In this document: positions 25,633-33,281 of the stretch, piece by piece
How positions within the stretch are numbered: position 1 is the stretch's first letter
Layout of the letters: the number at the start of each line of letters is the position of its first letter
Assembly (NCBI RefSeq): GCF_900129385.1
Contig: NZ_FQVO01000001.1
Location: 372,001 to 436,000, forward strand
Source of the DNA: Chryseobacterium takakiae
GTDB taxonomy: Bacteria > Bacteroidota > Bacteroidia > Flavobacteriales > Weeksellaceae
Direction: 5' to 3'
DNA length: 64,000 nucleotides
Notes under the pieces: model-generated
Told to the model about the DNA's origin: nothing
Database searches by the model: none
The model's input: only the letters and a program-made list of their open reading frames with translations
Program-made: the position numbers and the translations under genes

Positions 25633-27132
25633 ATGAATAACAACATTGACATCTATATACAGGCACTGAACTCTGCCAACTGCGGAATTATCATTACTGA
25701 TAATACCCAGCCGGACAATCCTATCATTTACTGTAACAGGGCTTTTGAAACCATCACAGGATATTCCCATGATGAAATCATTGGGCACAATTGCCGGTTT
25801 CTTCAGGGGCAGGACAGATCTCAGCCTGAAAGAGAATTCATTAAAGAATGTATCATAGAAGGAAAAGACTGCAAACTTGAAATAAGAAATTACAAAAAAG
25901 ATGGAAAACTTTTCTGGAATGAACTCTATATTTCTCCTGTAAAAAATGAAGAAGGCATTATTACCCATTTTATCGGCGTACAAAATGATATCACGGAACG
26001 CAAAAAAGCGGAGCATGAACTCAGGGAAGAAAAATCTTCAGTGGAACAAAAAATCCTTCAGAGAACGAAACAACTTGTAGAAAGCGAAGCCTTTCTTTCA
26101 AGTATCGTTCAGACCGTTAGGGAAAGTTTGCTGGTACTCGATGCTAATTATAAAGTATTGAGCGTCAATACACATTTTTTAAACTCATTTAAAGTAACTT
26201 CAGAAGATACCGTAGGAAAAATTCTTTTTGAACTGGGTAATCATCAGTGGGATATTGAACCGCTGAAACAACTTCTGACGAAAATATTGCCTACCAATAA
26301 TCCGGTAATTGATTATGAAGTAGAACACGATTTTCCCCACATCGGCAAAAAAGTAATGCTGCTAAATGCCTATCGTGTTGAATTTGAAGGGCAATACAAA
26401 GACAGAATCCTTATTGCAATTGAAGATATTACAGAAAAGAAAGAACTTGACCGAAGAAAAGATGATTTCCTTTCCATTGCAAGCCATGAACTGAAGACAC
26501 CTCTTACCACCATAAAAGGTCTTGTACAGCTTTTACAAAGAATGGTTCCGGAAAATTCTCCGGAGAAATTTAACACAACTCTTGATAAAGTATCGGTGTA
26601 TGTAGACCGATTAAATGTACTTATTTCTGATCTTCTGGATACCTCCAAGATACAGTCGGGAAATATAGAGCTTCATCTTGATCCCTTTGACATTGACAAA
26701 ACCATTCGAGATACTGTTGAGAATCTTTCCGTATCTGCCCCGCATCATAAAATATCATTAAAAGGATCTACTAATGCAACAATTTTAGGGGATGAGCTGC
26801 AGATTTCACAGGTTATTAATAATCTGATATCGAATGCCATAAAATATTCTCCGGGATCAGATAAGGTAGATATTTATATCAACAGGGTCGGAAATTTCGT
26901 AAAAGTTTCGGTTACAGATTACGGAATGGGAATAAGTGCTCAGGATAAAGCAAAAATTTTCGACCGCTTTTTCAGGGCGCGAGAAATACAGAAAAAATTT
27001 CCGGGACTGGGAATCGGGCTTTATATTTCGCATGAAATTATTACCAATCACAGCGGAACACTTTGGGTAGAAAGTGAAATCGGGGAAGGTTCTACATTTA
27101 GTTTTACACTACCCATTATGAAAAATCATTGA
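25633..27132 (+). CDS. LOV-domain blue-light sensor histidine kinase
   Basis: A soluble hybrid sensor of 499 residues from ATG 25633. Residues about 7-122 form a LOV domain with the photoactive cysteine motif GHNCRFLQG (Cys54), flavin-contact Asn86 and Asn96 (NYKKDGKLFWNEL) and Gln117 (GVQNDIT). This is the full set needed for the flavin-cysteinyl adduct. A coiled linker (124-150) leads to a second PAS domain (about 150-268), then HisKA with His285 in SHELKTPL. A HATPase domain follows, with N-box NNLISNAIKYS, DYGMGIS and GLGIGLY. The response regulator gene starts directly after. The start rests on the promoter position; a TTG 18 codons earlier is possible. Confidence 0.88.
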   Translation: MNNNIDIYIQALNSANCGIIITDNTQPDNPIIYCNRAFETITGYSHDEIIGHNCRFLQGQDRSQPEREFIKECIIEGKDCKLEIRNYKKDGKLFWNELYISPVKNEEGIITHFIGVQNDITERKKAEHELREEKSSVEQKILQRTKQLVESEAFLSSIVQTVRESLLVLDANYKVLSVNTHFLNSFKVTSEDTVGKILFELGNHQWDIEPLKQLLTKILPTNNPVIDYEVEHDFPHIGKKVMLLNAYRVEFEGQYKDRILIAIEDITEKKELDRRKDDFLSIASHELKTPLTTIKGLVQLLQRMVPENSPEKFNTTLDKVSVYVDRLNVLISDLLDTSKIQSGNIELHLDPFDIDKTIRDTVENLSVSAPHHKISLKGSTNATILGDELQISQVINNLISNAIKYSPGSDKVDIYINRVGNFVKVSVTDYGMGISAQDKAKIFDRFFRAREIQKKFPGLGIGLYISHEIITNHSGTLWVESEIGEGSTFSFTLPIMKNH

Positions 27133-27134
27133 AA

Positions 27135-27503
27135 ATGAACAGCAAAAAAATAATGGTCTGTGATGATGACCAGGGTATACTTGATGTCCTGCAGATGCTT
27201 CTGGAATCAGAAGGCTTTACCGTCTTCACCGAAATCAACAGCACGAACCTCATTAAGCAGATCCACATTGACAAGCCTGATCTTATTCTCCTGGATCTTT
27301 GGATGCCACTTTTATCAGGCGACCAGGTTTTAAAGGCAATCAGAAGTACGCAGGAGATTAAAGATCTTCCGGTAATTGTGCTTTCTGCAAGTGTGGACGG
27401 AGATGATATTGCAGCAGATGCCGGAGCAAGTGATTTTGTTGCGAAACCTTTTGATCTTGATGATATTGTTTCTAAAATAAACGGTCTGCTGGTTTTAAAA
27501 TAA
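27135..27503 (+). CDS. Single-domain response regulator
   Basis: A 122-residue receiver domain with no output domain. The acidic pocket is Asp10-Asp12 (VCDDDQG), the phosphorylated residue is Asp54 (LLDLWMP), and Lys104 sits in AKPFD. It starts two bases after the stop of the LOV kinase, so it is very likely its partner, passing the signal to another kinase or protein, or acting as a phosphate sink. A related single-domain receiver lies at 32346-32711. Confidence 0.9.
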   Translation: MNSKKIMVCDDDQGILDVLQMLLESEGFTVFTEINSTNLIKQIHIDKPDLILLDLWMPLLSGDQVLKAIRSTQEIKDLPVIVLSASVDGDDIAADAGASDFVAKPFDLDDIVSKINGLLVLK

Positions 27504-27524
27504 CAATTTTAAAAATATAAATAA

Positions 27525-27560
27525 AAAAAGGAATTTGCTGAAATCTGCATATTCCTTTTT
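27525..27560. terminator. Bidirectional terminator between receiver gene and cyanophycinase-like gene
   Basis: AAAAAGGAAT and ATTCCTTTTT form a 10-bp stem around a 16-base loop, with T runs on both strands, between two converging genes. Confidence 0.7.
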
Positions 27561-27575
27561 GTTTATTTACAGAGT

Positions 27576-28427
27576 TTAAGGAGCCTGAAATTCTCCTGAC
27601 TCCAGATTAATCGAACAGCCATCTGTAATGAGATGAACTTTTATATTTTCTCCATACACAGGATGGCCCTCTTCCACTGTTTCAATATTTGTCTGCCCGA
27701 TTTCCTTAGCACTCAATATGATAACCATTCCGGATCCTTTGCAGATTGCTTTTTTTCCTTCTTCTATTAAAAGTGCAGTATCTTCCCCCAAGCCAATTCC
27801 GAAACATTCGCGGTGAAGCATTACGGCATGTGCCAGTCTGCCGAACCTCCCTCTGTGCACAAAATGGGTATCTACAATACAGCCCGATAAAAGCTCAAGT
27901 CCTGAGGCAAGTTTAATATCATTTTCCAATATCGCTTCATCATCTTCGGCTTCACAAATAATGATTTCAGGCATACACATTGCTCCTGCGCTGGTTCCGG
28001 CAATCATAAAATCCTTTTCACCCAGGTATTTTTCCATCAGTACATCGCAGATTCCGGTATTTTTAATTTCTTCACAAATCCTGTTTTGATCACCTCCGGT
28101 AAAAAAAACAGCTTTACTTTTTCTGATTCTTTGAACATATTCATCTTCAGCGTTACCTGCAAAATGAATAAATCCGAAATTAGTATATCCTATTTCTTTA
28201 AATGTTTTGGTGTAGGTTTCGCGCATGCTTTCAGGCTCTGAGCTTGCTGTGGTAATAACTTCAATTCGGTCTGCTTTATCTTTTACAAGGAGCTGAAGAA
28301 TTTCGTGAGGGATAAAATTTTTATTTTTGTCCTTTATTTTCACTTCTGTTCCGTTACGGTCTTCTTTTCCTCCAATAATTAACAGTTTCCCTTTCGGGAC
28401 TGCCTTGTCTTCCGTTTTCATGTTCAT
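27576..28427 (-). CDS. Cyanophycinase-like serine peptidase (S51 family)
   Basis: A cytoplasmic peptidase of 283 residues from ATG 28427. The nucleophile serine is Ser146 in AGTSAGAM. Other family marks are KLLIIGGKED, VFFTGGDQNR and DTHFVHRGRFGRL. Cyanophycinases cleave the Arg-Asp storage polymer cyanophycin to beta-Asp-Arg dipeptides. No cyanophycin synthetase is seen here, so the substrate may come from elsewhere or differ. A longer frame to 28478 begins with TTG and is less likely. The gene is single. Confidence 0.85.
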   Translation of the reverse strand: MNMKTEDKAVPKGKLLIIGGKEDRNGTEVKIKDKNKNFIPHEILQLLVKDKADRIEVITTASSEPESMRETYTKTFKEIGYTNFGFIHFAGNAEDEYVQRIRKSKAVFFTGGDQNRICEEIKNTGICDVLMEKYLGEKDFMIAGTSAGAMCMPEIIICEAEDDEAILENDIKLASGLELLSGCIVDTHFVHRGRFGRLAHAVMLHRECFGIGLGEDTALLIEEGKKAICKGSGMVIILSAKEIGQTNIETVEEGHPVYGENIKVHLITDGCSINLESGEFQAP

Positions 28428-28661
28428 ATCAATATTTTGTATTCGCTTATTATCGAATTTACGGAAGAACTCTAACAATAGGATTGATTATAATCAATTC
28501 AGAAATATTTAATTTTTATTATCATCATCTATGTAATTTCATGTTAAAATAAAATGAGAGCTGATATGATACAAGTCATAATTTTTTGCGCTATATAATT
28601 TTTAACTTAGATAGTGTTTAAAAATTAATCTTCACAGCTTTTTAACCTAAAAAAACAGATT

Positions 28662-29258
28662 ATGCTCATTGAAGAAGAACTTTTGCTATCCTATGGTGCA
28701 GCAGTTGAAGAACTGAAAAATTCTGAGATTATTTTCAACGAAGGAGATACGCCAAGGCTGTTTTACCAGATTAGAAAAGGACGGATAAAACTAAGCCATT
28801 TTAATGAAGACGGAAAAGAACTTATTCTTGCTGTCCTTCATAACGGTTTCAGCGTTTGCGAACTATTGCTTTTTATTGATAAAAAATATCCCGTAAGCGC
28901 AGTTGCCATTGAGCCGACAAGCATTATTACCCTTTCTAAAGAAAAATTCATGAAACTTCTGGATGAAAATCCTGATATTTCAAAGGATATCAATAGTTTT
29001 TTATCCCAAAGGCTGTATTATAAATATATTATGCTGCAGAATAATACGTCGCTCCATCCCGAAATCAGGATTAAAGGCGCTTTAGAATATCATAAAAGTT
29101 TCAGTAATGATCTGTCTAAATTTGCTTTTGAAGTTCCTTTTACCAGAAAAGAACTTGCCGCAATTACCGGCTTGCGTACTGAAACCGTGGTAAGAAACAT
29201 CAAAAAGCTTGAAAAAGAAAATTATCTTAAAATTATTGCAAGAAAAATATACGTTTAA
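28662..29258 (+). CDS. Crp/Fnr-family transcription regulator
   Basis: A 198-residue regulator with an N-terminal cyclic-nucleotide-binding-like barrel (about residues 12-120, with EGDTPRLFYQIRKGRIKLSHF) and a C-terminal winged helix-turn-helix (FTRKELAAITGLRTETVVRNI, written here in part). The barrel lacks an obvious cAMP-binding RxS motif and the cysteines of Fnr, so the effector is unknown. It is followed after 39 bases by the 3-methyladenine glycosylase gene on the same strand, but joint regulation is only a guess. Confidence 0.88.
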   Translation: MLIEEELLLSYGAAVEELKNSEIIFNEGDTPRLFYQIRKGRIKLSHFNEDGKELILAVLHNGFSVCELLLFIDKKYPVSAVAIEPTSIITLSKEKFMKLLDENPDISKDINSFLSQRLYYKYIMLQNNTSLHPEIRIKGALEYHKSFSNDLSKFAFEVPFTRKELAAITGLRTETVVRNIKKLEKENYLKIIARKIYV

Positions 29259-29297
29259 CAGTTAAAAAATACTACATTCCCATCTGATTTATATTTT

Positions 29298-29897
29298 ATG
29301 GTAAAGCTAAAACCGGAATATTATCAAAATTCCGATGTTATTTTTTTGGCTCAGGATCTTTTGGGCAAAATACTGTTTACGAAGAAAAACGAAGAAATCA
29401 CTGCCGGAATAATTACCGAGACGGAAGCATATTTCGGAGAAGCAGATAAAGCTTCGCATGCTTACGGCGGACTGCGGACATTGAGAACAGAAGCTATGTT
29501 TCAGACTGGCGGATATTCTTATGTTTATTTATGTTATGGCATTCATCATCTTTTTAATATTGTTGTTTCACAGGAGAATGATCCGAAAAGCGTTCTGGTA
29601 AGAGCTGTTGAGCCTTATGAAGGATTATCCGTTATTGAAAGCAGAAGAAATAGGCCTGCATCTGATAAAACCATTTCTTCAGGTCCCGGATCTGTCTGCA
29701 AAGCGTTGGGAATTGATATGAAATTCAACAAAAAGCCTTTGAATGGAGAAGAAATATGGATTGAAGATTCCGGGTTACAATACAGTCAGGATGATATTGC
29801 TTCTACTCCACGCATCGGAGTTGCCTATGCCGGAGAACATGCTCTTTTGCCGTTCCGGTTTTATTTGAAAAAGAATCGGTATGTGAGTAAAAAATAA
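29298..29897 (+). CDS. DNA-3-methyladenine glycosylase (AAG/Mpg type)
   Basis: A 199-residue base-excision repair enzyme of the AAG/Mpg fold that removes 3-methyladenine, hypoxanthine and related lesions from DNA. The catalytic segment ITETEAYFGEADKASHAYGG carries Glu43, Tyr45 and His54, matching Glu125, Tyr127 and His136 of the human enzyme in spacing. YLCYGIHHLFNIV and SSGPGSVCKALGI are also typical. Length is normal for the bacterial family. Confidence 0.93.
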   Translation: MVKLKPEYYQNSDVIFLAQDLLGKILFTKKNEEITAGIITETEAYFGEADKASHAYGGLRTLRTEAMFQTGGYSYVYLCYGIHHLFNIVVSQENDPKSVLVRAVEPYEGLSVIESRRNRPASDKTISSGPGSVCKALGIDMKFNKKPLNGEEIWIEDSGLQYSQDDIASTPRIGVAYAGEHALLPFRFYLKKNRYVSKK

Positions 29898-29987
29898 GAT
29901 TTTAAGACGTATTACTTTAATCTTATTTAATGATAATCTTTACGTTATATTCAACCCTTTTTTGATCCTATCTTTAAAAAGACGTAA

Positions 29988-30028
29988 GCAAAAAAAATTA
30001 CGGAAGACTAAATATCTCCCGTAATTAA
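29988..30028 (-). terminator. Terminator after the DUF4142 lipoprotein gene
   Basis: On the minus strand AATTACGG pairs with CCGTAATT and is followed by eight T. It lies 36 bases after the stop codon at 30064. Confidence 0.7.
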
Positions 30029-30063
30029 ATTGGATTTATAATATTGAATATGTTTCTGTATAA

Positions 30064-30681
30064 TTATTTTACAGCATTGTTTGCCTTTTCAGCTTCCATC
30101 AGGTGATGTTCCAATGTAGGAAGCGTAGTGCTGGCGAAAGACTTTAAAGATGCATCAGAACCTTCAGAAGCTTCTTTTTTAAATTTAGCAATATCTTCTT
30201 TATGATCTTTTACCATAAGATCAGCATACATGCGATCAAATTCTGCCCCTTTTTTAGCTTTTAATTCGTCGTAATGTTTTTGCTGTTCAGCATTCATTGT
30301 TGTCGGCAGTGTATAGCCTGATGCCGAAGCCCATTTTTTAAGTTCATCATTGGCTTTTCCGTGATCTTTTACCATCATCGCTCCCAGTGATTTTACGGTT
30401 GCGTTAGAAGCATTGGTTGAAGCAAGCTGTCCAAGCATCACCTCCATCATACCTCCCATTGCTGCTTCATCTGCAAATTTTTTGTCCTGCGCACTTAGCG
30501 TATTCGTTGCGGTATTTGCATCTGATGCAACTGTAGTAGCAGAATCTCCCGTATTCATTGAGGTATCTGCAGGAGCTGACATGGTTGTTGAATCTGAAGA
30601 CTGATCGGAAGTTGTAGTTTCATTCTTCTTACAGGCTACCATTGCCGCAACTGCAAGAATTGTTAAAATTGAATTTTTCAT
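30064..30681 (-). CDS. DUF4142 lipoprotein
   Basis: A 205-residue lipoprotein with lipobox VAAMVAC (Cys17), a low-complexity Ser/Thr/Asp/Ala-rich spacer (about residues 20-62), and a four-helix DUF4142 domain (about 65-203). The domain includes DKKFADEAAMGGMMEVMLGQL and MMVKDHGKANDELKKWA. The fold is ferritin-like but without a clear di-iron site. It is likely anchored in the periplasm or at the surface. DUF4142 proteins are common in Bacteroidetes and may relate to stress, though no mechanism is established. Confidence 0.88.
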   Translation of the reverse strand: MKNSILTILAVAAMVACKKNETTTSDQSSDSTTMSAPADTSMNTGDSATTVASDANTATNTLSAQDKKFADEAAMGGMMEVMLGQLASTNASNATVKSLGAMMVKDHGKANDELKKWASASGYTLPTTMNAEQQKHYDELKAKKGAEFDRMYADLMVKDHKEDIAKFKKEASEGSDASLKSFASTTLPTLEHHLMEAEKANNAVK

Positions 30682-30877
30682 AATATTATTGTAAAATGGT
30701 TAAAGATAAACAGCAATTATATTGCTCACGCTGATAGTAACAATTTATTTGCCAAAGTTTAATAAATCAGTTATTTATAGTACCACATCTTATTTTTTAT
30801 AATAAATTATGCATCAACACAGATTTTATATGGAACAAATATTGTGGAAATTAAAAAAAAATAAATCCCTGCAGCTT

Positions 30878-31648
30878 ATGAAAATAGCCACTTATAATGT
30901 AAACGGAATAAATGGAAGACTTCCTGTCCTTCTTCGCTGGCTGGAAGAAGCTCAGCCTGACATTGTATGCCTTCAGGAACTAAAGGCTCCGCAGGAACGG
31001 TTTCCTGTCAGTGAAATTAATGCTGCGGGCTACAATGCGATCTGGAAAGGGCAGAAAAGCTGGAACGGTGTTGCAATACTCGCAAAAGAGATGGAAATTA
31101 CCGAAGTTCAGCGATCTTTACCCGGAGATCCAGAAGATGAACAAAGCCGGTATATTGAAGCCATTATCAACCAGACCGTTATATGCTGCCTGTATCTTCC
31201 GAATGGAAATCCATATCCCGGGCCCAAATTCGATTACAAACTGGCGTGGATCAAACGCCTAAAAAAAAGAATCAGCCAGCTTATAGAAATGGATCTTCCT
31301 GCTATTGTTATCGGAGATTTCAATATTATTCCTACAGCTTCTGATGTTTACAAACCCGAACGCTGGGAAGACAACCCCTTATACAGAACGGAAGTGAAAA
31401 CTGCCTACAAACAAATTCTTAAGAAAGGCTGGATAGATGCGATCCGTACGCTTTATCCCGAAGAAACCGTTTATACATTTTGGGATTACCTTTATAATTC
31501 TTACAGCCGAAATGCCGGAATGCGTCTCGATCATATTCTTTTGAGTCCTTATCTGGCAGAAAACCTGAAATCCGGAGGAGTAGACAAGCACGTACGCGGA
31601 TGGGAAAAAAGCAGCGATCATGCTCCGGTATGGATTACGCTGGAGTAA
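30878..31648 (+). CDS. xth: Exodeoxyribonuclease III family nuclease
   Basis: An Mg-dependent AP endonuclease/3'-exonuclease of 256 residues from ATG 30878, which gives the conserved N-terminus MKIATYNVNGINGRL. Active-site marks are Glu in IVCLQELKA, the AIVIGDFNI motif, and the C-terminal KSSDHAPVW. It acts in base-excision repair, next to the 3-methyladenine glycosylase about 1 kb away, though the two are not in one operon. A frame extending back to 30809 adds 23 residues that do not fit the family, so the later ATG is chosen. Confidence 0.9.
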   Translation: MKIATYNVNGINGRLPVLLRWLEEAQPDIVCLQELKAPQERFPVSEINAAGYNAIWKGQKSWNGVAILAKEMEITEVQRSLPGDPEDEQSRYIEAIINQTVICCLYLPNGNPYPGPKFDYKLAWIKRLKKRISQLIEMDLPAIVIGDFNIIPTASDVYKPERWEDNPLYRTEVKTAYKQILKKGWIDAIRTLYPEETVYTFWDYLYNSYSRNAGMRLDHILLSPYLAENLKSGGVDKHVRGWEKSSDHAPVWITLE

Positions 31649-31792
31649 ATCGCAATATTTGACAAGTGGCTCACACGGGTTTTATGTAAAATTTTGAGAA
31701 TATTGTAGAAATATACGATTCAAAAATCTTTATTTTTTAATCTGATTAATGATTTCTGTGTTAAATTAAACATTATTAAATCTAAATTACAG

Positions 31793-31828
31793 ATTCTAAT
31801 TCTAATTCTAATTCTTATTGTAACTTTG
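31793..31828 (+). promoter_or_regulatory. Promoter region of the Fur-family gene with ATTCTA hexanucleotide repeats
   Basis: Three ATTCTA units and one ATTCTT unit run from 31793 to 31816, directly followed by a -7 element TAACTTTG at 31821-31828. The repeats occupy the place where the -33 element and spacer should be. A change in copy number would shift promoter geometry in steps of six bases. An inverted pair GATAA/TTATC follows at about 31833-31852. Confidence 0.5.
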
Positions 31829-31864
31829 TTGCTGATAAAGTGATATTCTTATCATTCAATTAAA

Positions 31865-32254
31865 ATGAAACAAGTACGAAATACGCAGGCAAAAACAGAA
31901 ATACTGCATCTTTTAAGCAATGCTGCCAATGCTTTGTCACACCATGAAATACAGGAAAAGCTTAACGGACTCTGCAATCGGGTAACGATATACCGTGTTT
32001 TGGAGCGATTGGAAAAGGAAGGTAAAATTCATAAGATCGTGAATATGGACGGGGTTATTAATTATGCCAGATGTAATCACTGCAGCAAGGAAAAGCATTC
32101 ACACAATCATCTGCATTTTAATTGTGAACATTGTAAAGAAGTTACCTGTATTGAAAATGTGATTCCTGAGATTAGTCTTCCCGAAAATTTCACCGCGCAC
32201 AGCTATAATTTTGTCATCAGCGGAATATGCCCTAAATGCAGTAAAACCGAATAA
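31865..32254 (+). CDS. Fur-family metal-dependent repressor
   Basis: A 129-residue Fur-type regulator with an N-terminal winged helix (LSHHEIQEKLNGLCNRVTIY, residues 25-44) and a C-terminal metal-binding half. It has CxxC pairs at Cys70/73 and Cys122/125, plus Cys87, Cys90 and Cys95 and a histidine run (HSHNHLH). The two CxxC pairs form the structural zinc site in Fur proteins. The abundance of Cys and His suggests a zinc-type (Zur-like) sensor, but the metal cannot be settled by eye. No uptake genes are adjacent. Confidence 0.85.
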   Translation: MKQVRNTQAKTEILHLLSNAANALSHHEIQEKLNGLCNRVTIYRVLERLEKEGKIHKIVNMDGVINYARCNHCSKEKHSHNHLHFNCEHCKEVTCIENVIPEISLPENFTAHSYNFVISGICPKCSKTE

Positions 32255-32345
32255 TTTTTTTACGCAAACAAAATATTTTTTAATAATTACCTTCAAAATT
32301 TGGCTGTTCCTAAAGATTTGGCTTTGTTTTTGCGATGCAACCGTT

Positions 32346-32711
32346 ATGAAAACAATTTTTATACTTGAAGATGAGACAGGCATCAGAGATGCATTACAAC
32401 TCCTCCTGTCATTTGAAGATTATGACGTACGCTCTTTCTCAACGGTAGAAGCATTTAACAACAGGGATCTTTCTTTAGTTCCGGATATATTTATATTGGA
32501 TGTGATGATGCCGGACGGAAACGGAATTGATGTTTGCAATGAATTGAGAATGCGTCCCGAAACAGCAAATATTCCTATCATGATCATGAGTGCCCACGCC
32601 AAAGATCATGAAGTAATCAGCAGATGTAATGCCGATGAATTTATCAGTAAGCCTTTTGATATTGACGCCGTACTCCTGAAAATTGATAACCTGTTGGTTC
32701 CAAGCAATTAA
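32346..32711 (+). CDS. Single-domain response regulator
   Basis: A 121-residue receiver with Glu8-Asp9 (LEDE) in the acidic pocket, Asp52 in LDVMMPDGNG as phosphorylation site and Lys in SKPFD. No output domain is present. The ATG at 32346 gives the standard start MKTIFILEDE; an upstream in-frame extension overlaps the Fur gene and is rejected. No kinase is adjacent; it resembles the receiver partnered with the LOV kinase at 27135-27503, so cross-talk is conceivable. Confidence 0.88.
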   Translation: MKTIFILEDETGIRDALQLLLSFEDYDVRSFSTVEAFNNRDLSLVPDIFILDVMMPDGNGIDVCNELRMRPETANIPIMIMSAHAKDHEVISRCNADEFISKPFDIDAVLLKIDNLLVPSN

Positions 32712-32785
32712 TTTAGAAGGTTTTACTGCTAAACATTTATCTGACAGTTGGAAATATGGTTTATAATTATGTCCGTAAAAAATAT

Positions 32786-32816
32786 TTTGCAGGTAACAAA
32801 AAAATTTCTATATTTG
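32786..32816 (+). promoter_or_regulatory. Promoter of tRNA-Ser
   Basis: TTTG at 32786-32789, a 19-base spacer and TATATTTG at 32809-32816 match the Bacteroidetes promoter consensus exactly. The tRNA begins 34 bases later. Confidence 0.8.
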
Positions 32817-32850
32817 CACCACTGAAAACGACGATACAATCGGAGTTCAG

Positions 32851-32938
32851 GGAGAGTTGGCAGAGTGGTCGATTGCGGCAGTCTTGAAAACTGTTGACTG
32901 TAACAGGTCCGGGGGTTCGAATCCCTCACTCTCCGCCA
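32851..32938 (+). tRNA. tRNA-Ser, anticodon TGA
   Basis: The acceptor stem GGAGAGT pairs with ACTCTCC, followed by discriminator G and an encoded CCA. The anticodon loop CTTGAAA carries TGA, and the long variable arm is typical of a class II serine tRNA. The T arm contains GGTTCGAATCC. It decodes UCA and other UCN codons. Confidence 0.95.
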
Positions 32939-32960
32939 GTTGGGAAACAAATAAAATTAA

Positions 32961-32995
32961 AAGTCTTTAAATCTTAGTGTTTAAAGACTTTTTTG
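32961..32995 (+). terminator. Terminator after tRNA-Ser
   Basis: AAGTCTTTAAA and TTTAAAGACTT form an 11-bp stem around an 8-base loop, followed by TTTTG and TTTTT. Confidence 0.8.
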
Positions 32996-33027
32996 TTTTT
33001 GGACTTTCTACTGGATCAATCCCAAAA

Positions 33028-33212
33028 TTTGAGGAGAAAAAAAATATTGATAATTTTGTATTATGCCTAATGAACAAGAATTACAAAGTTTTACTACCAA
33101 ATTACCGTTGATGACTTTCCTTTGCGAGGAAAAGCCGCGTCCCTTTAGAAAAACAGTTAGTAAAATGTTCGTTCATAAAAAAAACACCAAGCAGTAGTTG
33201 GTGTTCTTATTT
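33028..33212 (+). ncRNA. Orphan transcription unit: small RNA or leaderless 44-residue peptide
   Basis: A consensus promoter (TTTG at 33028-33031, 19 bases, TAATTTTG at 33051-33058) is followed by about 140 bases and a hairpin (AACACCAA and TTGGTGTT, 33183-33207) with a T-rich tail. This defines a short transcript with no annotated gene. A frame from ATG 33063 to TAG 33197 would encode 44 residues beginning MPNEQELQSF. Its ATG coincides with the expected transcript start, so it would be leaderless. An inner stem (CTTTCCT and AGGAAAAG, about 33115-33134) supports a structured RNA. The hairpin also serves as a terminator for the minus-strand GH31 gene, where a run of eight T follows it. Confidence 0.4.
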
Positions 33213-33281
33213 TTCTAAGTTATTGCACTCAGCTATGATAAGCCGGAATCTCACATCCTTGTTTGAGCTTAATTTATCATT

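Noticed and set aside
32729..32950. 73-residue minus-strand frame
   Set aside because: It is antisense to tRNA-Ser and its promoter.
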